A stretch of 64,000 nt of DNA from Dichetophora obliterata (lineage: Eukaryota > Arthropoda > Insecta > Diptera > Sciomyzidae): positions 179,778,888-179,842,887 of the forward strand of contig OY986438.1 in the NCBI GenBank assembly GCA_963920525.1. Direction: 5' to 3'. Under the pieces are notes generated by a model. It was not told where the DNA came from and did no database searches. It saw only the letters and a program-made list of their open reading frames with translations. Of the stretch, positions 22,745 through 33,479 are shown in pieces. The translations under genes were made by a program, and so were the position numbers. Position 1 is the stretch's first letter. Each line of letters begins with the position of its first letter.

Positions 22745-22990
22745 TTAATCTATTTCCTTATCTATATAATCATAGTTATAGCTATAGTAGAATTTGTCCT
22801 GACCCAATTCAATGAATTTTTTGTGATCGTTTTGTGAATTTGTAAAAGTGTAAATTGACCTTCGAACAAAACACATGCTAGACGTTTCTGTTTTAAACAT
22901 CAATGCATGACGATCAGAATTTTCTGATATATACAGCATTCTTATTGATGTATAGTATTGCCCGGCAGACGTTGTTCTGCCGCAGACCAC
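22745..22990 (-). other. Short conserved frame, Helitron B copy
   Basis: An 81-codon minus-strand frame whose last 64 codons match the frame in Helitron A (7218-7418) with three substitutions (Q/K, N/S and one near the start). Unrecognised; see the A copy. Confidence 0.25.
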
Positions 22991-23784
22991 CTTACTGCTA
23001 TATACGAATTTTCATGCTGTTCGAAAAAAAAGGTTACATATTCGCCATTTTTAGTACAGTTGCCGAAAGTAGCTATGAACTAAATTATCAAATTTTAGTC
23101 TAATACGACCAAAACCATTCGAAATATACCATTTTCGTTTAATTCTGGGCGGTAATGGGGTTTGGCAAAATTTTTTCACTTAAACCATCTCATATTCGAA
23201 ACAATAGAATGCCAGAATTTCAGCCCAATTTAGCTTAAACCTAGTGTGCTTTGCTTTACTCCAAGCTTATACCCCGAAAAGTGGACTTAACTAAAGTGGG
23301 TCAAGTATGAAAGCAAGAATTTCCCTGAAAGTAAAGCTGGATTCACTGATCACCTTCAGATTGTTTTGCAATGTTTTTTTATATGAAGTTTTCGCTCAGA
23401 GAGAACAATTTCTGCACGCTCTCAACTTGATCAACATTATTTTAAATCACACAAAAACATTCTGAAGGTTATCAGCAGTGTAGCCACGAGCTTAAAAAAA
23501 AGAAAGCTAAACTGACCGAAAAAAAAGTCGAAACAAGCTAAATGGTTTGAAAAAAAAGCTTAAAAAAAACAACCAGATCTTTTTCATACAATTTTAAGGT
23601 TTTTTATTTAATTTTTAACATAACATTTATTTTTAATATATTTATATGACCGTACCAAAAAAAATTTCGAAGCACACCATCTAATTTTTTGTTTTTTTTT
23701 TTTGTAAGCGTTTTTGGAAAGTAATTCCCAAAATTTTTTAACAAAACATTTAGTCATATCTTCGACATTTACATTACAATCATA

Positions 23785-24267
23785 GAGGAAAATGCTGATT
23801 CTCCTCGCGTTTCTGCCACAAAAAAAACTTACGCTGAAACTTGTATTTCCTCAAATGTGGTCCCTGCACCTTCTCAGATTACTCCGTTTTCTACAGGAGC
23901 GATACCGAAACAAGTATCGAACAGCAGTATCAAAGCCCCTGTTCATAAAGAACTTGTGATTATTGAGCCTGCAAAATCTATATTTGTTTCTCGTTTTGCA
24001 GCTGATACATCCGGTGAAGACGTGTTATTCTATATAAACTCTAAGCTGAATGTTGTAAATAAAAATATCTCTGTTTACAAATTCAATTTTTCATACGAGC
24101 GAATTACGTCCTCTTTTAAAATATCTTTGCCTGGTGATCTTTTTCACAAGGTATTGGATCAAAAGTTTTGGCCTGACAATACGATGGTGCATGAATTTAT
24201 TTCTAGACCTCGGCCTACAACTTCCTTGGCTACTTTTTCGGTTTTTAACAAGAATCAAAAAAACTAG
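23785..24267 (+). CDS. LINE ORF1, C-terminal portion (gag-like)
   Basis: The frame stays open from at least 23785 to the TAG at 24265-24267. The C-terminal ~100 residues contain FVSRFAADTS, YKFNFSYERITSSFKISLPG and FWPDNTMVHEFISRPRP. The pattern RFA.DT...I..YI...FK...P..LF......WP.....EF matches the conserved tail of ORF1 proteins in insect CR1-like elements, which bind RNA or nucleic acid in the retrotransposition particle. The N-terminus is missing or truncated, and no true start codon is evident: an internal GTG at 23857 is not a credible start. Stop and ORF2 overlap by about ten bases, as in related LINEs. Confidence 0.65.
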   Translation, partial: EENADSPRVSATKKTYAETCISSNVVPAPSQITPFSTGAIPKQVSNSSIKAPVHKELVIIEPAKSIFVSRFAADTSGEDVLFYINSKLNVVNKNISVYKFNFSYERITSSFKISLPGDLFHKVLDQKFWPDNTMVHEFISRPRPTTSLATFSVFNKNQKN

Positions 24268-27155
24268 ATTGTTGCTTTCAGTTCCTTATCCTTTACCAAA
24301 ACGTTCGTGGCATTAACACAAAACTAAATAATTTATTAATTTTGAGTCACAACCTTCACTTTAATATAATAGCTTTTAGTGAGACTTGGCTGAAACCTAA
24401 CACTCTAAATACTGAAATTCTGTGCAACAAATTTAACATATACCGCAAAGATAGAAACTCCATTCCTGGTATTTGCTCTAAAGGTGGGGGTGTGTTGATT
24501 GCAGTCAAAGCGACACATTTCTCTGAAGAGTTATTAATTCCAGAATCCTTGGACATTGAATTCTGTTGTGTTCATGTTAAGTTTGGTTTCTTGAGCCTTT
24601 TTATTACATGCTCATATATTCCTCCCCTTTCTACCTTAGAAGTTTATAGCAAACATTTGGCTTCTATTAGTAAAGTTTGCTCAAAACTGCAATCAAATGA
24701 TCATATTTTAATAACTGGAGATTTTAACCTGCCAAACGTTTCTTGGAACTACTGTTCTGAAATTCCTGAAATATTTTTACCTTCGTCTGAAAGTTCATCC
24801 GATAATTACTTTTTAAACGAGCTCTCAATCCAAGGGCTATTCCAACTTAACTGCATTTTTAACAAAAATAATCGTTTGCTTGATCTGGTGTTTTTTGATG
24901 ACAGTAATATCGCTTCTGTGTCTAAATCAGATCCTCTGGTTACACCCGAAGATTCTCATCATCCAACATTAGAAATTATTTTAAATTTTCCAAAACCATC
25001 TGCGCAGTATTCTGATTCTCAACCACCTATTGAGTTTAACTTTAAAAAAACAAACTACGTGATTTTGAAGAATAACTTGTCTAATATAAACTGGAATTCT
25101 ATTCTAAATATTAATACAAATAGTTTATCTTCTCAGAGTCTTGATGATGCGGTATATGCGTTTAATAGAACGCTCAATGATTGTTTTCTTAAAGCTGTTC
25201 CGCAAAGGAAAGCTTCCTTGACATCGGGTCCGGTATGGTATACAAATGAATTAAGAAAAATGAGGAATTTGAAATCTAAATACTATAAAAAATATCAAAA
25301 AACACATAACATATGTGATTTTGGATGCTATACCTCGATTAAATACAGTTATCAACAGTTATGCAAACAATCCTATAATACCTACTTAACAAAAGTAAAA
25401 TTAAACATCAAATCTGATGCTAAATCCTTCTGGAACTTTGTTAACACAAAACGCAAGATTGATTCCTATCCTTCTTTTATGAAGTATAATTCGGTTGAGT
25501 CTGATAATGATAATAGTATTTGCAATCTTTTTGCTGACTTTTTCAAGTCGACTTATTCATCATCGTCCTATGATTATTTAAGTTATCCTTTCAATATTCA
25601 ATCTGGGGATATATATTTCCCAATAATTGACACAAACACAGTCTTATCATTTTTAAAAAATATTAAAACATCATATAAAAGTGGTCCTGATAACATACCT
25701 TCGTGTATATTAAAATACTGCTGTGAAGAATTAGTAACTCCAATCTCTTTACTATTTACTTCATCATTAAAATCCTGCTATTTTCCTGCAGCCTGGAAGC
25801 ATTCATTTATCATTCCGCTGCATAAATCCGGAAATAGGTCTTTAATTGATAACTACCGTGGCATCGCAAAATTGAGCGCTTTGCCTAAACTTTTAGAGGC
25901 AATTGTTACATCACGACTATCGCATAGCATTAAATCTTTAATGTCTCCTTTCCAACATGGATTCCTTTCTGGAAAATCCACTGTTACTAACCTTCTCGAA
26001 TTTACATCAAAAACTATAGAAAACTTTGGAAAAGGCATGCAGACTGATGTTATTTACACGGATTTTAGCAAAGCTTTTGACGTTGTAAATCACAAACTAT
26101 TGATCTTAAAATTACATCTTGTTGGATTTCCTATACCGTTGGTAAAGTGGATTGAATCTTACTTAAGCAATAGAACACAATCTGTTCTTTTTAAGCTCAA
26201 GAAATCACACGAGTTTCCTGTTACTTCAGGAGTACCTCAAGGAAGTCATCTTGGGCCTCTTCTGTTTCTACTTTTTATAAACGATTTGCCATCTGTCATA
26301 ATGCATTCCAGCATCTTAATATTTGCTGACGACGTCAAACTCTTCCTTTCTTTTAAAAATGATAATGACGCTGTATTTTTGCAAGCCGACATAGATCATC
26401 TTCATAACTGGTGCAAAACGAACCGTATGAACCTCAACATGAAGAAATGCAAGCATATGTCTTTCTCGCGCAAACCACCAATTAAATGTACCTTCAAAAT
26501 TTGTGGTTATCCATTGGAGTCCTTAGATAGCTTCAATGATCTTGGAGTTACAATGGATCCTAAACTACGCTTTAATATTCATGTAAATAAAATAATAAAT
26601 AGAGCAAATAGTACTTTAGGATTTATTAAACGTTGGGCAAAAGAGTTTAATGATCCTTTCATAACGAAAACCTTATTCACTTCCCTAGTGCGGCCTATCT
26701 TAGAATACGCTTCAGTTGTTTGGTGCCCAAGATACGGTTGTTACATAGACGACATTGAATCAGTGCAGAAACAATTTCTTTTGTTTTGCTTAAGCTATCT
26801 TTATTGTAATACTGATTTTCACTTACCACCTTATGAATATCGGTTACAACTCTTAAATCTTCCTTCTTTAAAAAATCGGAGAATTATGATAAATGCTTGT
26901 TGGATTATAAAACTTTTACATGGCTATGTAAACAGTCCATATTTATTGAGTAAAATATATTTTAATATTCCTCTTCGTCCTAGAAGATCTTTTGAGTTAC
27001 TCCACATGAACTTTTGTAGAACTAATTATTTGCAAAATGAACCTCTTAGAAGCGCTTGCGGTGATTTTAATTTTGTATCTGATGTTATATCCTTAAGTGA
27101 ATCCATGGACTCAATCAAACATAAAATTATAGATTACCTGCAGTACCGTCGTTGA
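24258..27155 (+). CDS. LINE ORF2: endonuclease and reverse transcriptase
   Basis: This uninterrupted frame encodes the target-primed reverse transcription enzyme. The frame is open from the ORF1 overlap, giving YQNVRGINTKLNNLL before the first recognised endonuclease residues. Counting from codon 24342: endonuclease about 1-215 (SETWLKP 13-19, GGGVLIAV 48-55, ITGDFNLP 124-131, DSHHPT 204-209), a linker with SFWNFVNTKRK (362-372), reverse transcriptase about 445-720 (YTDFSKAFD 572-580, SGVPQGSHLGPLLF 629-642, FADD 661-664), then a thumb and C-terminal region ending at TGA 27155. Length is typical for CR1/Rex-like ORF2. All catalytic motifs I can check are present. The intact frame contrasts with every other LINE in the window and suggests recent insertion. 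The clade is inferred. Confidence 0.9.
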   Translation, partial: KKLDCCFQFLILYQNVRGINTKLNNLLILSHNLHFNIIAFSETWLKPNTLNTEILCNKFNIYRKDRNSIPGICSKGGGVLIAVKATHFSEELLIPESLDIEFCCVHVKFGFLSLFITCSYIPPLSTLEVYSKHLASISKVCSKLQSNDHILITGDFNLPNVSWNYCSEIPEIFLPSSESSSDNYFLNELSIQGLFQLNCIFNKNNRLLDLVFFDDSNIASVSKSDPLVTPEDSHHPTLEIILNFPKPSAQYSDSQPPIEFNFKKTNYVILKNNLSNINWNSILNINTNSLSSQSLDDAVYAFNRTLNDCFLKAVPQRKASLTSGPVWYTNELRKMRNLKSKYYKKYQKTHNICDFGCYTSIKYSYQQLCKQSYNTYLTKVKLNIKSDAKSFWNFVNTKRKIDSYPSFMKYNSVESDNDNSICNLFADFFKSTYSSSSYDYLSYPFNIQSGDIYFPIIDTNTVLSFLKNIKTSYKSGPDNIPSCILKYCCEELVTPISLLFTSSLKSCYFPAAWKHSFIIPLHKSGNRSLIDNYRGIAKLSALPKLLEAIVTSRLSHSIKSLMSPFQHGFLSGKSTVTNLLEFTSKTIENFGKGMQTDVIYTDFSKAFDVVNHKLLILKLHLVGFPIPLVKWIESYLSNRTQSVLFKLKKSHEFPVTSGVPQGSHLGPLLFLLFINDLPSVIMHSSILIFADDVKLFLSFKNDNDAVFLQADIDHLHNWCKTNRMNLNMKKCKHMSFSRKPPIKCTFKICGYPLESLDSFNDLGVTMDPKLRFNIHVNKIINRANSTLGFIKRWAKEFNDPFITKTLFTSLVRPILEYASVVWCPRYGCYIDDIESVQKQFLLFCLSYLYCNTDFHLPPYEYRLQLLNLPSLKNRRIMINACWIIKLLHGYVNSPYLLSKIYFNIPLRPRRSFELLHMNFCRTNYLQNEPLRSACGDFNFVSDVISLSESMDSIKHKIIDYLQYRR

Positions 27156-28329
27156 TTATGTAAAGTTCTTTCAAACATATATCTGATGCATCTGGTGATT
27201 TGTAAACACATAAATATAACAATCTAAATGGACCTAAGCGTAAAATGGAAAATTTTGGTGTATAATATATCTAAATAATCTGAATGGACCTAAGCCTGGG
27301 ATCTTCAAATGCCTCATATCTTCAAGATGGTTGTGACAACATTTGTTGACGGTACCGTGGTGTCTTGGTGTCTTTTTACCTCTTGAAACACTACGTTAGA
27401 TCGATTTGTAATATATTAATATGAGTGGCCGATAAGACCTAGTTTGTCTTGGTGCCTGCGTTCGCAACTGGTTTTTTTTATTTTATGAAAATTGGTTTGG
27501 TGAAGTTGACCTAGTTTGTCGAGTAACCACCCTGTCAAGCCAGGATTTCACCGGCTTCAGGGAGACAGAACGATATATATTATATATATACCTATTGGAG
27601 TGGTGTTTTATTGGGTATGAGACCTTGTTTGTCACACGACTCCGCCGTATACAAAAATTGTTGCTAACTTGACCTTGTTTGTCTTGAAAACGTAACCCTG
27701 CTATGCTGTCTGATTTTATCGATTTTGACTTAACTTTTTTTCTATTATTTTTTATACTTTAATAAAATTATATACTTTAAGCAATTTACTAAAACTTTTT
27801 AGTTTGTTAATAATACATTATTTCATTCAAAATCATACTTTATATTTTTGAATTGTATTAAATATCTTATTTTACAATTTTAAATTTGCTATAAAACCTG
27901 TTAAGGTTTAGCAATCAAGTAAATAAATAAATAAATAAATAAATTTACAGTCCGATCTTAATATCGATGTTTTTGTCTTGAGAAGACTATTTTTTCTTGC
28001 TCCAAAGTTCATTGACCTCAAGTACCCAGTTCTAGTACTTATCCACTAAATCTTAGTTTTTACCATCCTAATGTACGACTAATGTCAGAAAATTAATGCT
28101 CGCCAAAAATAATTAACTTTTTCCCAAGGAAGTATTTCGATTATTGCAGTAGAACTATTTAGAAAATTATTTTAAATTTATTTTGCCGAACGTAGTCAAA
28201 CCTTTTCAAATTTTTAGTTATAGCTTGGGTATTCAGAGTTCGATCTTAAAGTATGATGCATATATCGATGTTTGTGTCTTAAGAACACCAATTTTTTGCT
28301 GGGTAAAATATGGCGGTGGTAAAATACGG

Positions 28330-28557
28330 CTACAGAATATTTTTATAAGTACCCTGTAGTTTGGCTGGTTGCAGCATATCCCTTTGGATATGCCATTTAC
28401 CGGTATGGCCATTGGGGACAGAAGAATTGTAAGGCACAAGGTAATGCACGTTGGGTCCGTTCGAACCTGTCAATGACATCGATGTGTTAAAAGGACGTAC
28501 AAAATACGAGGCGAAGAGCATGGCACTACCACTGAGGGTATGTGAATTCTCATACAT
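28330..28557 (-). other. Coding-like 75-codon block, unrecognised
   Basis: A minus-strand frame starts MYENSHTLSGSAMLFASYF and continues through VRPFNTSMSLTGSNGPNVHY to TAG near 28330. Composition is balanced, unlike the AT-rich flanks. It is bracketed by a perfect 12-base inverted pair, TACCCTGTAGTT (28350-28361) and its complement (28574-28585). It lies in the right part of the hAT element (23476-28744). It may be a captured host exon or a small nested element; I recognise no domain. Confidence 0.3.
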
Positions 28558-29046
28558 GTTGAATGATTGACAGAACTACAGGGTAAAGCTACGTTTTTGA
28601 CAGTTCACCAAAAAAGACAAAAAAAGCTGTTTTCAAGGGGCAAAAAAGCTAAAAAAAGCCATGAAGCTAAATCGTAAAATGACAGGCTGATTCGCTAAAA
28701 AACAGGCCAAATCTAGCCTGAAAAAGGCTAAAATGGTCACATTGGTTATCAGTGAATCCATCGTAACTACACAAATGGCTGCCGTGTTATATTGAGAGAA
28801 GCTCTCGCAACAAAGAGAAAAAGCTTTGTTTGCTGTTATATTGTGCTGCTGGTTGAATGAAGGCATCAAATAAAATGCGTGATTTTGTAATAATTAAAGA
28901 ATAAATTGTTCGAAAACCTTGGTAAGCTATAACAATCTATATTATCATAGGAATCAAATAAAAAAAGAATTATAAAAATCGGTTCAGCAGTTACCGAGCT
29001 TATTCTGGATCAATTTCGTGAGTCTCCTTTTATATAATAGTATAGA

Positions 29047-29607
29047 TGAGACAAAAAAATGTGCCTCTGTGTAAACTTCAAGCTCCGAGCTTTTTAACAC
29101 ATGTCTTATTGTTATTGTAAAAATAAAAAAATTAGGGAATTATTTTTAGACGCAAAGAAACAAAAAAAACAGGGTGCTCAACAATTTTTAAAATAAGGAC
29201 CACCCTTACCCTTTCAATGGCTAGGCTAAGTAACAAAATAATTTTTTTGAGGTAAAATTCCTATCATTTAGGTCCTAAAAAGATGAAAAAAACATACCTT
29301 TCATTTTTACCAGCGCTACTTTTTGCTTTTTTCGGCACAAAATAGAAAATCCAATTGACTTCAATGCCAAATATCTCATTAAAAATTACAGGGCTAATAT
29401 ATATTAAAGTGTATCGACTTGTATGGAAAAAAACTGACCCCCAGTTCCTGTACCAAAATTAAATAGTATATAAAAAATCCTTTGGATTGGTAACCTTTTT
29501 TTTTGGTCTGAACCAATTTTAGTGTCCCCCGAAATGCATTTATGTGCTTTTTAAGGAACTTTCATACTATAGACCCACTTGTTTCTAATTTGAAAAGAAA
29601 ATAAAAT
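29047..29607. other. Spacer between Helitron B and a LINE
   Basis: AT-rich, no recognisable coding or repeat structure. Confidence 0.35.
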
Positions 29608-31077
29608 AAATCCTTGTTCTATGTGCGCTCAAGGGTCAGTATTAGGCCCAGTCCTTTTCTTGATTTTCATAAATTCACTGTTTTCTCAAAAGTTTTCTAG
29701 TAAAACAATAGCATTTGCTGATGATATGGCTTGCACTTTTTCCTGCAATTCAACTTTTGAAGCTGTTCTTGAATTAAATCATGATTTGGAAATCTTGAGA
29801 CACTGGTTTACATCACACAAACTTGTTCTAAGTGACAAAACAAAAATTATGTTTTTTAATGTGGCTGGTATAGAAAGCAAACTTCCTGTATTTAATTTTC
29901 AATCTGCAAATTGCAAAAAATATTCCATCTGCCATGAAATCTGTAATTCGTCGAACTTTACATATACATATACATATGACTCCCTTGAGACCTGTTCCAC
30001 AAGTTGTTTTCCGATTGATTGTGTTAAAACGTTTAAATATCTTGGTGTAATAGTGGATTGGAAATTAAATTGGTTAGATCACTCTATTGCTTTAAAAAAA
30101 TACTTAATGGCAGCTATAAGACAACTTTTTCTTTTAAAGTCTTATTGTTCAAACAATTTACTTAAATGTATATATTTTGGAATATTTCATTCTAAGCTGG
30201 AATATGGTCTGACCTGCTGGGGCGGTACACATATGAATAAAATTAAACCTTTACTAACGGTCCAGAAGCACGCAATAAGAATTATATGCAAAAAAAGTAT
30301 TAATGAAAGTAGTCTTCCTCTGTATAAAAATTTAAACATCCTACCTCTTAAGCACCTTTATTATTTTAAAGTCTTAAAATTGTTTTTTGTAAGATCTGGT
30401 TATCTTGTCAATAGGAATTATATGAATTATAACTTAAGGATTAATAATCAATGCTTAGCGTTAGTTCCACCGCATAACTTGCAACATTTCTTTTACTTTT
30501 ATACCTCGGTTCGTCCTAGATTGTTTAATTGTCTTCCTAGTTATGTTAGATGTATTCGTAATAAGTATGTTTTTTTAAGAGAAGTGAAATCGTGGCTCTT
30601 AAATTTATCCTATGTAAATGTTAATACGCTTATTGATGTAGTAAATTAATTAACTTATTTACTAAAAAATAAAAATCTATCTCATAAATAATTCCATAAA
30701 TTAAACTAAGTTTGCAATTATTATTATTAATATTAAATAAACATTTTTCTCATTTTTTCTCATTTCTTCTTTTTTCCATGTTTCTCAAAATCAAATTTAA
30801 AACTAATGTTCAAGCTTTGCTCTAACGACCCCATGTCAACGTATTTGTATACATAATTGTAAACATAATTTGTTTTTCTTTTCCATCATATGTAAACCCG
30901 CATTCGCCTCTAGTTCCTTTGGAACTACAGAATGTGGCATTATTGTTATTAATTAATGTATGTAAAAATGAATTTTAACAAATTGTAATTATAATAAGAG
31001 TATTCTTTAGTAACATTAATAAAAATAATAAAAATAATAAAAATAATAAAAATAAAAAAAAAATAAAAAATAAAAAT
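29608..31077 (+). mobile_element. 5'-truncated LINE with simple-repeat tail
   Basis: The copy starts within the reverse transcriptase motif 5 region, contains the frame 29621-30649, a ~360-bp 3' UTR, and ends in an AATAAA-type repeat at about 31016-31076. It is a different family from the LINE at 23780. No clear target duplication was seen. Confidence 0.8.
29621..30649 (+). CDS. LINE reverse transcriptase, C-terminal two-thirds
   Basis: The 342-codon frame starts at the conserved AQGSVLGPVLFLIFINSL motif, with the preceding VP lost at the truncation point (MC here). It contains the catalytic AFADDMA (residues about 31-37), then LGVIVDWKLNWLDH and LEYGLTCWGG of the thumb, and the C-terminal block VRPRLFNCLPSYVRCIRN. 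These are standard non-LTR RT landmarks. The upstream endonuclease and RT fingers are absent, so the protein cannot be active although the remaining frame is uninterrupted. The ATG at 29621 is fortuitous: in the parent element this is mid-protein. Confidence 0.8.
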   Translation: MCAQGSVLGPVLFLIFINSLFSQKFSSKTIAFADDMACTFSCNSTFEAVLELNHDLEILRHWFTSHKLVLSDKTKIMFFNVAGIESKLPVFNFQSANCKKYSICHEICNSSNFTYTYTYDSLETCSTSCFPIDCVKTFKYLGVIVDWKLNWLDHSIALKKYLMAAIRQLFLLKSYCSNNLLKCIYFGIFHSKLEYGLTCWGGTHMNKIKPLLTVQKHAIRIICKKSINESSLPLYKNLNILPLKHLYYFKVLKLFFVRSGYLVNRNYMNYNLRINNQCLALVPPHNLQHFFYFYTSVRPRLFNCLPSYVRCIRNKYVFLREVKSWLLNLSYVNVNTLIDVVN

Positions 31078-33479
31078 GTTTTTATATATAGAACGGCAAA
31101 TTTTCATCCCATTTGACCAGTGCTGTAACAAGATTTGATGGTTATTTTCAAATTGAATCTACTTGTTATTTTATTTTTATTATATTTCAAATTGATCAAA
31201 TTCCTGAATTTCATTTCCTTTCAAAAAGGATTATATACCTATGGCATTTTTTTATTAACTTGCCTTATTTTTTTCTCCATTCTTTGAAAACTTTTCAATA
31301 ATGAGTCTTATTAAGCAAAGTTTGATCAATTTTAATAAGATTTCCTCTGCAAAATGAAGAAGATTTCTCTATGGAAAATTCTTCTTATTTAGTACTGTTA
31401 AAAAGAAAACCTAATAAAATAACTCAATAAATTTATCTTCTTAAGGGCCCATTAAAGTTTTTTAAGCAAAAAAAACGCCTGCATTCAAAATTTTTTTAAA
31501 CCGGCTGTTTATTTTAGGTAATTTTTTTAACAATATAATTATATAGCTTTTGCAAAAAAAATTTTTAATTTTTGGTTAACAAATATAAATTATAATAGCA
31601 GGCAGACACGATTTTTCTGAGTTTGTTTATCTAAAAAAAAAATTATAATAATCTCGGTTTTTTGAGCTTTTAATCGAAAATTTTTGAAAAATTTCATAAG
31701 AATATTTTAAAATGTGTTACATCTCGAAAATGTAACAAAAAAAATTGCTTTTTGGTTGCCGAAAAACTTTAAAGGGCCTTTAAGTTAGTTAAAGTTCTGG
31801 TTTTTGGCTCTGTGTTTCTCTAAGTTAGCTAATTGAGTGCTTATTTTGTGCTTATAAAAAAGATTTTTTATTTAAATTTTTTAATTTTTTTTCTAATTAA
31901 TCTGAAATTGTTGTAATCTAGCGAATAATAAAAAATATGAATAATATGAAAAATATTAGGTATATAATTGCATTCTATAGCATTTAGCTTTTAGTTCTGA
32001 AGATCGTAACTTGTTAAAACTTTAGTATACGTAATTAAGAATCAATTAAAAATGGTTTTCAATTAAAGCATGAAACTCTATTTAATTTGCAGTGCCATTT
32101 AAATTTAATGATTTAGAAAGGTCAAAATAAATGGAGGCAGTGTTGAATAGGGAGGGGGCAGAAGAGGTTCAGATGGTCCATTGCTTTGTAGGGAGGAATA
32201 TTGATTAACAGTCGCGCCACAACAATGTCTTTATAGATGATAGTTTTGTATTGTTGTTGTTTTATGCATTAAAGCAGCTCAAGTTTAAATAAAGATTGAT
32301 TGTTGGAGGTTATTTTCAACAGTGACTTATATGCACTTCGCTTTTTCCTTGCCACTACTTAAAAAGACCCACAGATGTTTATGTATAAATAAGCTATATC
32401 TTAAAATCAGAAAAGATGCATTTGCACTGCTTTAAAGAAATAACTATATTATCCACTTCAACTTCAATGAAAAATTTCAATATAAATTTTGACCTTTAAA
32501 AAGCAAACTCTGTTCTATTCTGATGTTTAGTGTTCCAAAAACTTCAGCTATCAAAAGCGACTTTTATTTATTAAACATACATTTCGAACAATTATCGTAA
32601 AGGCGCAATAATGATTAAAATCCAATATAACATATAAGCTTAAGGGGTTATACGCTGTTAGAATTTACAAAATATCTATTTTATTTTAGTAGTGCAAATT
32701 CACTTGGTATTTTAGCGCAATGTGAAAATCATGCCTTAATTTAGATTTTACCATAGAAAAATCCCAGTTGATGTCGTTGTTATGTTGTACACAAAATTTC
32801 ATTCAAATTGGCACAAAGCTAAGAAAAGAACACAAAGAAAATATAAAAATTATGACTGTAAATTTTCATTTTTATAAAAATTGTATCTTTCTTTTTACTG
32901 GTCATCTTTAGTTTGTCCAATTCATCTTTTTGCCCCATGTAAAAAATGTGCTCAAACTTAGTGTAGTTGGTGAATAACAAATAAATTGTTATTGCTAACA
33001 TTTAATGAATTATTTTAATTTTATAGTTCTAATGTGGCAACCAAATCTGGAACATTCCTTTTGAGTTTTTATAAAATAATTATTTTAATGAAAATATGCA
33101 AAAAAAATTTGATTTTCCATGGTATTAAACTCAAATCTTTGGTTGCAATGCATTGTGCCGATTTGACAGTAAAAGTCTTTTACGATACAAAAAAAAAATC
33201 AAATGTGTTTGAAGGTTAATGAACATGTTATATCTAAAATATTAATCTAACATGAACTTATCTTGTAAAAAGCAATTTAAATTGCAAATCAGTATACAAA
33301 ACTTAATATAAGCTAATCTGTGTTTAATACATTTAAATGAGCTCGTTTGTATACTGTTCTGAGTATATACTGTTATATCCAATGAACATCCTATGTATGG
33401 AATATCTAAAATTTTGGTTTGTCCTGTGGGTTTGTATATATATGTGTGTACTGTAGATGTTGCTTAAATGGCAGTCTGG
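31078..33479. other. AT-rich stretch with one small element
   Basis: Apart from the 335-bp element at 31445-31779 I see no recognisable gene. Small open frames in this interval lack any domain or composition signal. Confidence 0.4.
31445..31779. mobile_element. MITE with TTAA flanks
   Basis: The ends are GGGCCCATTAAAGTTTTT and, inverted, AGGCCCTTTAAAGTTTTT. TTAA is present on both sides (31441-31444 and 31780-31783). The TTAA target is used by piggyBac and Kolobok elements. 335 bp, AT-rich, non-coding. Confidence 0.6.

Larger units (their letters stand above)
23780..27943 (+). mobile_element. CR1-like LINE with uninterrupted ORF2
   Basis: The element has an ORF1 C-terminal part (about 23785-24267), an overlapping ORF2 (24258-27155), a ~770-bp 3' UTR and an (AAAT)n tail at 27922-27943. 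A microsatellite rather than poly-A tail fits CR1/L2/I-type LINEs. TTTACA just upstream (about 23767-23772) and after the tail (27943-27948) may be the target duplication. It is 5'-truncated within ORF1. It lies inside a hAT element, itself inside Helitron B, so it is the youngest layer of the nest. Confidence 0.85.
23476..28744. mobile_element. hAT element interrupted by a LINE
   Basis: The ends are CAGTGTAGCCA (left) and, inverted, CAATGTGACCA (right). GTTATCAG flanks both sides (23468-23475 and 28745-28752), an 8-bp duplication with T at position 2 and A at position 7 as usual for hAT. Its own sequence is about 23476-23780 and 27944-28744. Both margins carry AAAAGCT-type repeats in A-rich sequence. 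The right part holds an unassigned coding-like block (28330-28557). No transposase is recognised, so it is non-autonomous. Confidence 0.85.
21542..29046 (-). mobile_element. Helitron B, host of a hAT-LINE nest
   Basis: On the minus strand it begins TCTATACTATTATATAAAAG (5' end at 29046, after A) and ends GCGGGTATTTGCTAG (CTAG at 21545-21542, before T). It shares both ends and most internal blocks with Helitron A. Its own sequence is 21542-23475 plus 28753-29046; the rest is a hAT element with a LINE inside. It lacks the nested Helitron and the 3140-type MITE of copy A and so serves as their empty site. No Rep/helicase frame is visible. Confidence 0.87.

Noticed and set aside
31016..31076. AATAAA-rich satellite or polyadenylation cluster
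   Set aside because: It is at the end of the LINE at 29608-31077 and is best read as its 3' tail.
33034..33219. 61-codon plus-strand frame starting MATKSGTFLL
   Set aside because: Codon content follows AT-rich background and no domain is recognisable.
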